DNA of 51,166 bases from Methanoregulaceae archaeon. GTDB lineage: Archaea > Halobacteriota > Methanomicrobia > Methanomicrobiales > Methanospirillaceae. The position numbers and the translations under genes were made by a program. This document shows positions 1 through 8,844 of the stretch, piece by piece; within the stretch, counting starts at the first letter, position 1; every line of letters starts with the position of its first letter. The DNA lies in contig JACTUB010000019.1 of assembly GCA_015660885.1 (NCBI GenBank), positions 1-51,166 of the forward strand, written 5' to 3'. The notes under the pieces are model-generated. The model had not been told where the DNA came from, searched no databases, and saw nothing but the letters and a program-made list of their open reading frames with translations.

Positions 1-2328
1 TGCCTTGGCAGGAGATGTGACGGTGATTTGAGTGTCTGAGACAAAAGTCACGCCGGTACCGGCAGTGGCTCCGAACCTGACGGTTGCTGCACTGGTGAAC
101 CCGGTACCAGTGATAGTGACCGTTGTTCCACCTAACCTGGTTCCACTTGTCGGAGAGATGCTGGTTACGGTCGGGGCCACGCCAGTATACGTGAACCGGT
201 CATTGACTGAAGTAGCGCTGGTACCACCAGGTGTGGTGACGGTGACGTCGACGGTACCACCTGTTGCCTTGGCTGGTGAGATCGCGGTGATCGAAGTAGC
301 GCTGTTAACCGTGAACGAGGTTGCCGACGTGCCGCCAAATTTAACTGCGGTCGCACCGGTGAACCCGGTACCGGTGATAGTGACTGAGGTACCGCCTGCC
401 GCAGGTCCACTTGTCGGGGAGATGCCGGTTACGGTCGGGGCTGCTGAATAGGTGTATTGATCGTTGATTGAAATCGCGGATGTGCCACCGGGAATGGTGA
501 CGGTGACGTCAACGGTTCCAGCTGAATGGGCCGGGGAGATCGCTGTAATCAAAGTAGCGCTATTAACCGTGAACGAGGTTGCCGGGGTGCCGCCAAATTT
601 AACCGCGGTTGCACTGGTAAAGCCTGTCCCGGTGATCGCCACTGAGGTACCGCCAGCTAACGCGCCGGATGTCGGTGAGATACCAGTTACGGTCGGGGGG
701 TTGACAGTGACCTGATTTGTGGCAGAACTGGGCCCAAAGTAGTTTGATACTGTCAGATTTGCCGTGTATGTACCTACGACCGTATAGGTATGGCTCCAAG
801 GACTTGGACTGGAAGAGTTCGAGAGGTCACCAAAGTCCATGAACCAGTTAGAGGGTGTGCCACCGGTTGATGTGTCGGTAAATGTTACCGTAAGAGGTGC
901 ATCCCCGGTTGAGGGATTCAAAGTGAAACCCGCAACTGGCGCTGCCAAATCTATTGTTTTGGTAGTGGATGCGATCACGCCATTAGTATCCTTCACCGTA
1001 AGGGTGACATTATAGGTACCTGCTGCGGCGTAGTTATGGGTGAGTATACTTGATGTTCCATGGGGTGTCCCATCCCCATAGTCCCAGTCCCAGCTCACGG
1101 GAGCACTTGTTGGTGTTGACTTATCCTCAAATTTTACTGAAAATGTCGGAAAGCCGCTTTGGATAGTCGCTTTGAATGCGGCGGTCAGTTGCCCGATAAT
1201 GATTTGAGTTGCTGTCCTGTATCCCGACCCGACGTCCACTTCCAGTACTGCATCCCGGAGATCGGCCTGCGTGACATTATTCGGGTCGTAATTGTAGTCA
1301 AAGGGCGACGTGAAGGTATTATTCAGGAACCTGCTGCCGGTAAAATTATAGGGGGGGCTGGGGCATGCGGTATTGTTTTTAACCAGGTTGAACGGGAGGG
1401 TAACGTAAACCAATTTGTAATTTGACCATGGAATAAAGCTGGGATCAAGTATCATCGAAATATTATTTTTAACACCAAACGGCGGCGTAAAGGACTGGTT
1501 GTATTGAATCCCGTCAACAATGGGATTATCAAGATAACCTACCGTGTAAAATGTATTAGTATTCTGGTCTTCTGAAGATACAGTTATTCTGCTGAGGTTG
1601 ATACTGAAACACTGCTCTGGATTACTTAACGTTGAATTAATGTTCGTGATATTAATGGTAATATCTTCTGTTGCCGGATTAATCTGGTAGATGGGGTCCC
1701 TGACCGGTCCTGTGAGGAGTTCGTTTTGATTGATGAGGAAAATAAAATTATGCTGGGTTGTATCATTGCCCCCGTTTAAATAATGATACTTGTTCATATA
1801 CGTTAGGTTAGTCGTGTTAATCGTGGCGTAGCTCGAACCCTTGATTTTTACGAGGCGCCGGATAGTCCCGTAGCTGCTATTGGGATCCATAACGTCTCCC
1901 ACGCTCAGAACCTTATTACTCCCGACATCCAGAAGCGAAATATTAAACCGGTACGGGTAGTCCCCAAAAATAGTCTTATTCTGGTAATCTACAGGATAGG
2001 CAAAAGCTGTAGCGCAGAAAAACCGGTTCACTTTATCCTCTGACAGGATATTGGGCGTATCTTTCGACATTGCAAGACCAAACCGCACCACATCTCTCTT
2101 GTCAGTCAGGTATTCCCATGGATGTGCAGCCATCGGCAGGGCAGGCTCTCCCGGGTCCTCAACAAGAATCACGCTGGTCCGGTATGCTACGGCGTCATAA
2201 TCGATGGTATAAGACTGCAACCCGATTAACAGGCCGGGGATCATTGACACCACCCATATGAACGCAAGGAGGAAGATCGTAAAGCCAATGAGAAAATCGA
2301 TGGATAAAGCTCCGTTTTCGTTTGTCAT
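1..2328 (-). CDS. Large surface protein with PKD and TIG/IPT domains (C-terminus outside window)
   Basis: The minus strand is open without a stop from an ATG at 2328 to base 1, giving 776 residues with the C-terminus missing. Both ends were translated and lie in the same frame. The N-terminus is MTNENGALSIDFLIGFTIFL followed by more hydrophobic residues, resembling an archaeal class III (pilin-like) signal/anchor. About residues 388-458 and 461-537 are two PKD domains (motifs SWDWDYGDG and WFMDFGD). From about 543 follow three TIG/IPT domains (repeated SPTSG, GTGFTSA, VTVTTPGG-type motifs). Such proteins are extracellular adhesins or S-layer-associated proteins in methanogens; the family role is known, the ligand is not. 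The gene starts 2 bp after the stop of the upstream lipoprotein gene, so they are probably co-transcribed. Open frames on the plus strand here are repetitive shadows of the TIG repeats. Confidence 0.85.
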   Translation of the reverse strand, partial: MTNENGALSIDFLIGFTIFLLAFIWVVSMIPGLLIGLQSYTIDYDAVAYRTSVILVEDPGEPALPMAAHPWEYLTDKRDVVRFGLAMSKDTPNILSEDKVNRFFCATAFAYPVDYQNKTIFGDYPYRFNISLLDVGSNKVLSVGDVMDPNSSYGTIRRLVKIKGSSYATINTTNLTYMNKYHYLNGGNDTTQHNFIFLINQNELLTGPVRDPIYQINPATEDITINITNINSTLSNPEQCFSINLSRITVSSEDQNTNTFYTVGYLDNPIVDGIQYNQSFTPPFGVKNNISMILDPSFIPWSNYKLVYVTLPFNLVKNNTACPSPPYNFTGSRFLNNTFTSPFDYNYDPNNVTQADLRDAVLEVDVGSGYRTATQIIIGQLTAAFKATIQSGFPTFSVKFEDKSTPTSAPVSWDWDYGDGTPHGTSSILTHNYAAAGTYNVTLTVKDTNGVIASTTKTIDLAAPVAGFTLNPSTGDAPLTVTFTDTSTGGTPSNWFMDFGDLSNSSSPSPWSHTYTVVGTYTANLTVSNYFGPSSATNQVTVNPPTVTGISPTSGALAGGTSVAITGTGFTSATAVKFGGTPATSFTVNSATLITAISPAHSAGTVDVTVTIPGGTSAISINDQYTYSAAPTVTGISPTSGPAAGGTSVTITGTGFTGATAVKFGGTSATSFTVNSATSITAISPAKATGGTVDVTVTTPGGTSATSVNDRFTYTGVAPTVTSISPTSGTRLGGTTVTITGTGFTSAATVRFGATAGTGVTFVSDTQITVTSPAKA

Positions 2329-2330
2329 TG

Positions 2331-2927
2331 TTATATGATCAACTCCCCGGTCGTCGCATTGAACGTGAGGGTCCTGACTGTACTGTCAGAAGCAATAGTG
2401 AGTGTATAGATACCCTGTTTTAAATCAAGATCCCGCCGTTCAGATATTGTCCTGGAGGGGTTGCCGAGTATTACTGCATTGTTCTGGCTGAATAAACGGC
2501 CTGGAGGTACAATCTTACCAACATCAATCTCTTCAGAGGGGAAGAGTGTATTATAGGGGATCTTTATCCAGCCGCCCGGCCCATATGCGAGCAGTTCAGT
2601 TACATTAGAAATGCGCACTCCAAAAATCCAGCTTGCAGCATATCCTGATTCATTAACATTCATGCCATGAATAGTGTAGACCGTTTTTATGGCAGCGGAT
2701 TGACTTGTGGAATCGGGCTGATAGGTCAGAAGATTCTGTTGGGCAATATCAAAACTGATATAGGGCGAATCTGCTGTTGAAGAAATCCGGGTAATCCCGA
2801 CATCCTGTTGGGTTTTCTGGCTGGATGATGACTGTGTAAGGCAGGCGCTGCCGAAAATCAGGATGAGCAGTATTAATATGGAGAAAATAATGGGGATAAA
2901 TTTGCGCATATTCATTCTTAAAGGCAT
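2331..2927 (-). CDS. Putative lipoprotein of unknown function
   Basis: 198 residues. A short basic start (MRK) is followed by a long hydrophobic stretch ending in FGSAC, which looks like a lipobox with the modified Cys, so the mature protein is probably anchored on the outer face of the membrane. The rest is a soluble, Ser/Thr- and beta-rich domain that I do not recognise. Three Met codons (2927, 2915, 2909) are possible starts; the third places the basic n-region directly before the hydrophobic core and may be the true one. No clear ribosome binding site is seen. It is followed after 2 bp by the large PKD/TIG surface protein, which suggests a joint role at the cell surface. Confidence 0.7.
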   Translation of the reverse strand: MPLRMNMRKFIPIIFSILILLILIFGSACLTQSSSSQKTQQDVGITRISSTADSPYISFDIAQQNLLTYQPDSTSQSAAIKTVYTIHGMNVNESGYAASWIFGVRISNVTELLAYGPGGWIKIPYNTLFPSEEIDVGKIVPPGRLFSQNNAVILGNPSRTISERRDLDLKQGIYTLTIASDSTVRTLTFNATTGELII

Positions 2928-3081
2928 ATTGAGATAACAACAGATATAAATATTTGGTATTTATTTTAGTCTTCAATGCGATACAAGATGCATTCGATTG
3001 CTTTGACCTGATACCCTGCTGTCAGGATGATAATATCCGGATTCTTTTTAGCATCCGGATGAAATGATTTTAATTCCAGAA

Positions 3082-3954
3082 TTACGGCACAATCTTCGTA
3101 ATCGGTATCTCAAGGATATCTTCTGCACCGCACGTCTTGAGTTTTGGGATCAGCTCGTTGACTGCGTTTTTTGGCACAACCGTCTGGATGCTGTAGTAGT
3201 CGATCCCGTGGAGACGGCTTACGGTGGGTTTTTTCATTGCCGGGAGAGCGGCGACAATCTTTTCCATGGCATGCGTCGGGACGTTCATCGTAAGAAGCAC
3301 CTTGTGCCGCGCTTCGATCACGCCAAAGAGCAGCGTCTTTATCTCCTCGATCTCACGGCGTTTCTGCGGGTCGGCCCAGCTGGCTTTGTTAGCAATGATC
3401 ACTGTGTAGGACTCCATAATCTGTCCGATGATCTTGAGCCCGTTCTTGCGCAATGTTGTACCCGTTTCTGTAAGGTCGACTACCACGTCCATGAGATCCG
3501 GGACTTTTGCCTCGGATGCCCCGTATGAGTGAAAGAGCTGGACCGGTATTCCCAGCCGGGTGAAATACTTCTTTGTAAGTTCAGGATATTCAGTGGTCAC
3601 CCGGCTATTGGGACGGATCTTGCTGACATCATCCATGGGTTCGTCACGGTGCACTGCGACGACAATCTTTACATTCCCCTCACCCATCTTGCTGTACGAT
3701 AAATTTGCCACCTCGACAACATCGGATCCCGTCTCGTTTACCCAGTCCAGGCCTGAGATGCCGAGATCAAAATATCCCTTCTCAACATAGGTGGGGATCT
3801 CCTGGGGGCGGAGGATCTTGACTTTGCCAATACGATCATCAGTAATACAGGGATTGTAATCCCGGTCGGTACGTTTGACCTCAAGATCAGCCTCTTTGAA
3901 AAGCTGGAGCGTCTGCGCCTCAAGGCTGCCTTTGGGGAGGGCAAGGGTAATCAT
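3082..3954 (-). CDS. hisG: ATP phosphoribosyltransferase HisG, long form
   Basis: HisG condenses ATP with PRPP, the first step of histidine synthesis, in the cytoplasm. The 290-residue product starts MITLALPKGSL, the conserved N-terminus of the family; the open frame extends 23 codons further upstream, but those residues are not HisG-like, so the start is set at 3954. Visible motifs are DLGISGLDWV (about 63-72) and the PRPP loop DLTETGTTL (about 160-168). The last ~80 residues form the ACT-like regulatory domain of long-form HisG (histidine feedback), so no HisZ partner is needed. The gene stands alone, 49 bp beyond the DUF1015 gene on the same strand, with no other his genes in the window. 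Confidence 0.95.
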   Translation of the reverse strand: MITLALPKGSLEAQTLQLFKEADLEVKRTDRDYNPCITDDRIGKVKILRPQEIPTYVEKGYFDLGISGLDWVNETGSDVVEVANLSYSKMGEGNVKIVVAVHRDEPMDDVSKIRPNSRVTTEYPELTKKYFTRLGIPVQLFHSYGASEAKVPDLMDVVVDLTETGTTLRKNGLKIIGQIMESYTVIIANKASWADPQKRREIEEIKTLLFGVIEARHKVLLTMNVPTHAMEKIVAALPAMKKPTVSRLHGIDYYSIQTVVPKNAVNELIPKLKTCGAEDILEIPITKIVP

Positions 3955-4003
3955 ACCATACACAATCGCTGCAAAAAACGATAAAGGATAAGGGTTGGTT
4001 TTT

Positions 4004-5266
4004 TTAATTAAATGAATGTACAACCAGGCCGCTCAGCAGCTTCGGCTCAAACCATGTAGATTTTGGCGGCATCACACCCTGTGCATCAGCGACAGAAAGT
4101 ACTGTATCGATCCTGACCGGCTGCATGGCAAATGCAAGCTGGTACCTGCCACTGTCAACAAGCTTCTCAAGATCCGATACCGGGCGGGCACCCCCGAGAT
4201 ACTGTAAACGTGCGTCTCCCCTGGGATCCGTAATGCCAAGCACTGGTTCGAGTACCTGTTTCTGGAGTATCGCGACATCAAGCTTATCGAGGAGCGCTGC
4301 AGAGGAATTAACCGGTCGGGTACATTCGTACCAGTCCCCGGCAAGGTACATATGGAATACATGGAATTTTTCATGGTGAAGGATCCGTGGTGGGATATTG
4401 TACCCGCTCCCGTCGACCGGACCGTATTTCCTGACGTCGAAACAATCCTCGAGTCTGTTTATAAAAGTCTCCGGCGTGTAGGAACCAATATCGGTGAGCA
4501 GTCGGCTGTAACCGTGTATCTTTACCCGGTCGTACGCAAACATTACACCCATAAACCGCGAGACTTCGTCATCTGCCGGTTTGCCGGCGGCAACACGACG
4601 GTCCACAACATTCAGAGCAGCTTTTGCCCGGTGGTGGCCATCAGCAATATAAAGCGCGGGAACTGAGGAGAAATGAGCTTCGAGCCGATCAAGAACCGTT
4701 CTGTCCGTGATCCGGAATATCTGGTGGAGGATTCCCGTATCGGAGATAATTTCTGTATCCGGTGGTGATTTGCTGATCAGCGACTCAATGAAGGAAAAAA
4801 TCCCATTGCTGTTGCGATAAAGGAGCACTACCGGACCAGTGTGTGCCCCGACTACCTCAATGTGCCGGGTCCGGTCTTCCTCCTTGTCATACCGGGTCTG
4901 TTCATGCCGGCGGATGCAGTTTCTCCGGTAGTCGTCAACATCAAGACAACAGCAGAGCCCCAGAAATGTTTCACCATCCTGACAGACCCGGTAGAGATAC
5001 ATGGCGGGGACAAGGTCTTTTTTCATGCGCCCGTCTGATTCGAGTGCAATGAAATTCTCGCGTGCCCGTTGGTATACGCGATCATCGTTGGGAGCAAGCC
5101 CGGGTAATTCTGCGTCCGCCCGGCTCACGCGCAGAAAAGTATCGGGATTTTTGGCGATGATTGCCCTTGCCTCATCAGCGGTCACGACATCATACGGGAC
5201 GGCTGCAATCGCTGATGCAGCAAAACGATTGGGGCGCACTCCGGTAAAACGATAGATCCTGACCAT
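4004..5266 (-). CDS. DUF1015 family protein (COG4198)
   Basis: 420 residues from the chosen start (MVRIYRFTGVRPN). The frame extends 30 codons upstream, but family members begin with this arginine- and proline-containing motif followed by the AVPYDVV box (about 23-29), so the internal Met is preferred. Further family motifs are the ADGHHRAKAAL box (about 211-221) and conserved acidic residues in the C-terminal half. DUF1015 proteins are widespread, and their exact reaction is not established here; a link to ParB-like kinase folds has been proposed for distant relatives, but I cannot test that. It precedes hisG on the same strand, while the rimI gene is divergent. Confidence 0.85.
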   Translation of the reverse strand: MVRIYRFTGVRPNRFAASAIAAVPYDVVTADEARAIIAKNPDTFLRVSRADAELPGLAPNDDRVYQRARENFIALESDGRMKKDLVPAMYLYRVCQDGETFLGLCCCLDVDDYRRNCIRRHEQTRYDKEEDRTRHIEVVGAHTGPVVLLYRNSNGIFSFIESLISKSPPDTEIISDTGILHQIFRITDRTVLDRLEAHFSSVPALYIADGHHRAKAALNVVDRRVAAGKPADDEVSRFMGVMFAYDRVKIHGYSRLLTDIGSYTPETFINRLEDCFDVRKYGPVDGSGYNIPPRILHHEKFHVFHMYLAGDWYECTRPVNSSAALLDKLDVAILQKQVLEPVLGITDPRGDARLQYLGGARPVSDLEKLVDSGRYQLAFAMQPVRIDTVLSVADAQGVMPPKSTWFEPKLLSGLVVHSFN

Positions 5267-5421
5267 GTATTTCATCCCTGCCTGTTCGGAAGCATAACCT
5301 GTCCTCATAGTTGGGTGTGCAACCATATATTTTCCCGCACTCTTTTTGCGGGGCAAACGCTATGTTTTACCCAAGCTCATGAATAATACTGCTGATCTGA
5401 AGAAGCACAGGAGCCAGTTAC

Positions 5422-5907
5422 ATGATCCGACCGTACGATCTTGCAACCTACCCGTTACCCCTTATCCGCCGCGCGACCCCCATGGATATTCCGGTGATAG
5501 TTGCTATCGAGAAAGAATCATTTATCGATCCCTGGGAAGAATCCGTCTTTCTTGAAGCATTCACTTACTTTCCGGCCACCTATTTTGTCGCTGTCTGCAA
5601 TGGAATTGTCACCGGATTTATCGTTGGCGGGCTGGAAGACACGGGTGAAAATATCTACGGGCACCTGTGCAATTTCGGCGTAAGCTCCGCTTACCGGAAG
5701 CGGGGGATCGGGCGTCTGCTCCTGCGCCGGCTCGAGCACCAGTTCGCGCTTAATCTTGCCTCGGGTGTCCAGCTGGAAGTGCGGGTATCCAACACGAGAG
5801 CACAGCGGTTTTACCGCAATTTGGGCTATAAGGATGTCTTTGAGATCGATGGCTATTACGCTGACGGGGAAGATGCCCTCGTGATGATGAAGTGGTTCAG
5901 GTTTTAA
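5422..5907 (+). CDS. rimI: RimI-like N-terminal protein acetyltransferase (GNAT)
   Basis: GNAT-fold enzyme of 161 residues that transfers acetyl from acetyl-CoA to protein N-termini; archaeal members are usually annotated RimI/Ard1-like. Visible are the N-terminal IRRATPMDIPVIVAIEKESF, the acetyl-CoA loop YRKRGIGRLLL (about 91-101), and the C-terminal VRVSNTRAQRFYRNLGY motif typical of RimI. The start at 5422 has an AGGAG about 8 bases upstream. The last bases overlap convergently with the 3' end of the HMG-CoA reductase gene by 4 bp. The substrate cannot be deduced from the sequence. Confidence 0.88.
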   Translation: MIRPYDLATYPLPLIRRATPMDIPVIVAIEKESFIDPWEESVFLEAFTYFPATYFVAVCNGIVTGFIVGGLEDTGENIYGHLCNFGVSSAYRKRGIGRLLLRRLEHQFALNLASGVQLEVRVSNTRAQRFYRNLGYKDVFEIDGYYADGEDALVMMKWFRF

Positions 5908-7103
5908 CCGCGACCGAGCTGCTGATGTGCCCGGGCAAGATGCTGGGCGGCAAGGGCACCGATAAGTGAGAGTTCACCGGCAAGAACGCCCGCCCCGATG
6001 ATCTCTCCCAGCTTTCTGGCATTGGTACCCGATGGGTTTCCGCTGCCCGCCACGCCAAGTATCCGCAGGCATTCCTGTTGAGTCTCTACCCCCGTTCCCC
6101 CGCCAACTGTTCCCACGGGCAGGGAGGGAAGAGTGACTGCGACGTATGCTCCCGACTCTGTGAGATCCACGGTTGTAATGCAGGTGCTCCCGTCGATAGC
6201 ATGAGCTGCGTCCTGCCCGCAGGCGATAAACATCGCAGCGACAACATTTACCGCATGTGCATTGAATCCCATCGAGCCGGCCCGGGCTGAGCCAACCAGG
6301 TTTTTACGATAGTTTACTTCAAACAGGCTGTTCGCATCCGTTTTTAAGATCTGGCTGATAAGTTCATGGGAGAGTGCAACACCGGCGACGACACTTCTTC
6401 CCCGCCCCATGATCCCATTAATTGCGGCGGGTTTTTTATCGGTGCACATGTTGCCGGAAAGGGCAACGAGACGGGCACCGGTCTCCTGTGCGACCAGCTC
6501 TGCCACCTTCGCGCTCGCGATCGTTACCATGTTCATCCCCATCGCATCCTTGGTATCGAATTCAAGCCTGACGAAAACACTCGTACCTGCAATAAAGGTG
6601 ACAATGTCTGTCAGTATTCCATGGGATGTTGTACTTTCTGCCACCGCGCGGAGATCATCGTAGTGCTCCCCCACCCAGTCCGCTACCTGCTTTGCGTGCA
6701 CGACACTCTCTGCGGCAAAGACAGGAGCCCGTGTCATGCCGTCATGCAGAATGCGTACCTGGGCACCACCGGCTTTTGTGATTGCACTGCAGCCACGATT
6801 AACTGATGCAACGAGAGCCCCTTCCGTTGTTGCAAGAGGGAGATAGTAATTTCCCTGCGCATATTCTCCCTGCACAAGAAGCGGACCTGCAACACCGACC
6901 GGGACCTGGACGGTGCCGATCATGTTCTCACAGTTGCGTTTTACTACGCGCTCGATATCAATTGAGAAAATGCCGAGATTTTCAAGCGACGTTCCGGTTT
7001 CCTGTTCGATAAAACCCCTCCGTACACGGATAGCATCGAGCGGGGGAAGATCTTTTTCCAGCTCATAGAGTTTCAGCGAGCCGTTCTTCAGTTTTGTATA
7101 CAT
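5904..7103 (-). CDS. hmgA: Hydroxymethylglutaryl-CoA reductase (class I, NADPH)
   Basis: Reduces HMG-CoA to mevalonate, the committed step of archaeal isoprenoid lipid synthesis. From ATG 7103 the protein has 399 residues, the usual archaeal size. All catalytic residues of class I enzymes are in place: Glu in ATTEGALVAS (about E94), Lys in TDKKPAAIN (about K223), Asp in GQDAAHA (about D298) and His in AAQHLARAH (about H388). The NADPH motif DAMGMNM is at 186-192. The open frame runs 62 codons further, but a GGAGG at 7112-7116 placed 8 bases before ATG 7103 and family length decide the start. The rest of the mevalonate genes in this window (8451-11060) lie in a separate operon. The TATA element at 7198-7208 would give a 5' leader of about 70 nt. 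Confidence 0.96.
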   Translation of the reverse strand: MYTKLKNGSLKLYELEKDLPPLDAIRVRRGFIEQETGTSLENLGIFSIDIERVVKRNCENMIGTVQVPVGVAGPLLVQGEYAQGNYYLPLATTEGALVASVNRGCSAITKAGGAQVRILHDGMTRAPVFAAESVVHAKQVADWVGEHYDDLRAVAESTTSHGILTDIVTFIAGTSVFVRLEFDTKDAMGMNMVTIASAKVAELVAQETGARLVALSGNMCTDKKPAAINGIMGRGRSVVAGVALSHELISQILKTDANSLFEVNYRKNLVGSARAGSMGFNAHAVNVVAAMFIACGQDAAHAIDGSTCITTVDLTESGAYVAVTLPSLPVGTVGGGTGVETQQECLRILGVAGSGNPSGTNARKLGEIIGAGVLAGELSLIGALAAQHLARAHQQLGRG

Positions 7104-7197
7104 GATACCATCCTCCCCGGTTTCGCGACCGGATCCCTCTCCGCGGGCGGGGTCCCCGCGGTGCACCGCATCATCAGCCATGAATAGTGGTATGTCG

Positions 7198-7208
7198 TAT
7201 AAATTTAT
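7198..7208. promoter_or_regulatory. Shared bidirectional TATA element between hmgA and trm5
   Basis: TATAAATTTAT is nearly palindromic. On the plus strand its centre is about 25 bp before ATG 7229, the distance expected for a leaderless trm5 transcript. On the minus strand it would start the hmgA transcript near 7175-7180, giving a leader of about 70 nt before the GGAGG and ATG 7103. This is read from the sequence; promoter use is inferred. Confidence 0.5.
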
Positions 7209-7228
7209 GATACCGGTGGTTATGGGAA

Positions 7229-8143
7229 ATGGTGGAGCAGTGGTGTATCCGGGTACCTGCGAAGCGGGGAGAAGAACTGCGTCTGGCACTGATCGAAGAA
7301 GGGGTGCTGGATCTCTCGCTTAAAGTGCGACGGGACGGCTCCCTGCTTTTTTTCCCTGTCACAGAACGGCGCGAAGGTGCGGTGCGGGATGATTTTGAGT
7401 CCCAGCAGGGACGACTTGTTCTTCCGCGGCATGAGCTTGTTGGCGGTATTGCAATCATGCAGAACCACGACCCGGCAGGTGCCGCAAAAATCCTTGCATC
7501 CCGCCCCTCCCTTCATACGGTTCTCTGTGCGGCCAGCGATGTCTCGGGGGAATACCGCACCCGCAAATTTGCGGTACTTGCCGGTCTCCCGACCACCCGG
7601 ACGCAGGTGATCGAGTACGGGCACAGGTTTATTGTCGATCTCTCAACAGCGTATTTCTCTGCACGACTCTCATCAGAGCGACAGCGCATTCTTTCACGGA
7701 TGGGAGATGACGAGACGGTACTCGATATGTTTGCCGGTGTCGGGCCGTTTGCGATTACCCTTGCAGTACGCGCGTTGCTTATTGTCGCTTCAGATATCAA
7801 CCCGGACGCAATTCTCCTGATGCTGGCAAATCTTGCACAGAACCGTACGAAAAACGTTCTCCCCGTGCTGGCTGATGCGCATCACCTGCCGGCACGTATG
7901 CCATGCCGGTTCAACCGGATCGTCATGAATCTCCCTCTGTCAGGGACTGCGTTTCTCCCCGATGCATTCCTGCTCTGTAAACCCGGCGGGATAATCCACT
8001 TCTACTCTCTTGTCTCAAAAGAGGGCGAACACCTCAGCGCAATCTCTGAACTGGGCGGAACAACGGTGAGCGAACGTATCGTTCGTTCTTATTCCCCCTC
8101 GCAGTGGCATGCGGTGTATGATATTGTTGTGGGGAAAAATTGA
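7229..8143 (+). CDS. trm5: tRNA (guanine-37-N1)-methyltransferase, Trm5 family
   Basis: Methylates N1 of G37 next to the anticodon using SAM, which prevents +1 frameshifting. The 304-residue protein is of the size of archaeal Trm5. The SAM-binding motif DMFAGVGPFA lies at 166-175, SDINP at 188-192 and the catalytic NLPLSG at 234-239 (the family usually has N-x-P-x-x). The N-terminal ~130 residues correspond to the RNA-recognition part. There is no Shine-Dalgarno before ATG 7229, and the TATA element lies about 25 bp upstream, in line with a leaderless message. It is divergent from hmgA. Confidence 0.9.
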   Translation: MVEQWCIRVPAKRGEELRLALIEEGVLDLSLKVRRDGSLLFFPVTERREGAVRDDFESQQGRLVLPRHELVGGIAIMQNHDPAGAAKILASRPSLHTVLCAASDVSGEYRTRKFAVLAGLPTTRTQVIEYGHRFIVDLSTAYFSARLSSERQRILSRMGDDETVLDMFAGVGPFAITLAVRALLIVASDINPDAILLMLANLAQNRTKNVLPVLADAHHLPARMPCRFNRIVMNLPLSGTAFLPDAFLLCKPGGIIHFYSLVSKEGEHLSAISELGGTTVSERIVRSYSPSQWHAVYDIVVGKN

Positions 8144-8450
8144 TAATTGAGCATTTTTACTAAGTCTCTATCTCATTTTTTTTAAAAATCATGGATGAAA
8201 TTTGCATTTCTCTTGATTTTACCCTGTTCACGTTTCTGAATTGGCGGGGGAATCCCCGAGCAAAACACGTATCGGGTTTGTGCTGCTTACTGCCTTGAAA
8301 TTACCAGATCTCTGAAGCCCAAATCCTTTTACAACGAAAGCCGGTTTGGTGGAACTATCGTACCAGGCAGGCTCCGCATTTGCAGGGATGTAACTCCCGG
8401 GCTGTCTCACTTTCTTCAGAAACGCTGGTAATAAAAAAAAATTGAAGAAA
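8144..8450. other. Gene-free intergenic stretch
   Basis: 307 bp between the convergent trm5 and DUF35 genes. It has T-rich runs just after trm5 (8150-8190) that could end transcription. A minus-strand open frame here (8228-8503) has a composition and content that look non-coding. I see no other feature. Confidence 0.5.
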
Positions 8451-8843
8451 TTACCCGACCGGTACAAACTTCGTACCGTAGTGGATGATACCGCTTTCGC
8501 CATCAGTGGCGATACGGCGGAACACGCTTTTCACCCGCATACCGATCTTCACTTCGTCCGGGCGGCAGACGATCTGCGCTGTCATGCGCGGCCCCTCATC
8601 GAGTTTCACGATGGCAAGCACATACGGGGTGAATGCCTCAAATTGTTCATTTGCCGTATGGATAACGGTATAGGTTACAATTGTACCAGACCCGGCAAAC
8701 TTGTGAGCAACAATCCTGCCACTCCTGCGGCAGTCGGGACAGAGTGTCCGCGGGGGGAAAAAGTGCTTCCCGCAGTTTTCACACTTTGTCCCAATCATGT
8801 TGTAGCGCTGGGGAATCTTTCTCCAGAATCGTGCGACTGTCAT
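8451..8843 (-). CDS. DUF35 Zn-ribbon/OB-fold protein of the thiolase-HMG-CoA synthase complex
   Basis: 130 residues from ATG 8843, which is preceded by GGAGG at 7-8 bases; the frame continues upstream into the thiolase gene but lacks such a site. An N-terminal rubredoxin-like Zn ribbon (CENCGKHFFPPRTLCPDC) is followed by an OB-fold. In methanogens a DUF35 protein bridges acetoacetyl-CoA thiolase and HMG-CoA synthase into one complex in which the intermediate is channelled (established for the Methanothermococcus complex). Gene order here, synthase - thiolase - DUF35, with 4-bp and 1-bp junctions, matches that complex. Confidence 0.9.
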   Translation of the reverse strand: MTVARFWRKIPQRYNMIGTKCENCGKHFFPPRTLCPDCRRSGRIVAHKFAGSGTIVTYTVIHTANEQFEAFTPYVLAIVKLDEGPRMTAQIVCRPDEVKIGMRVKSVFRRIATDGESGIIHYGTKFVPVG

Positions 8844-8844
8844 C

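Noticed and set aside
32..715. Plus-strand open frames with Val/Pro repeats
   Set aside because: They are antisense shadows of the TIG repeats; the minus frame is continuous to a pilin-like start and shows clear PKD and TIG motifs.
8228..8503. Minus-strand open frame of 91 codons
   Set aside because: It overlaps the end of the DUF35 gene, has no start signal and no protein-like pattern.
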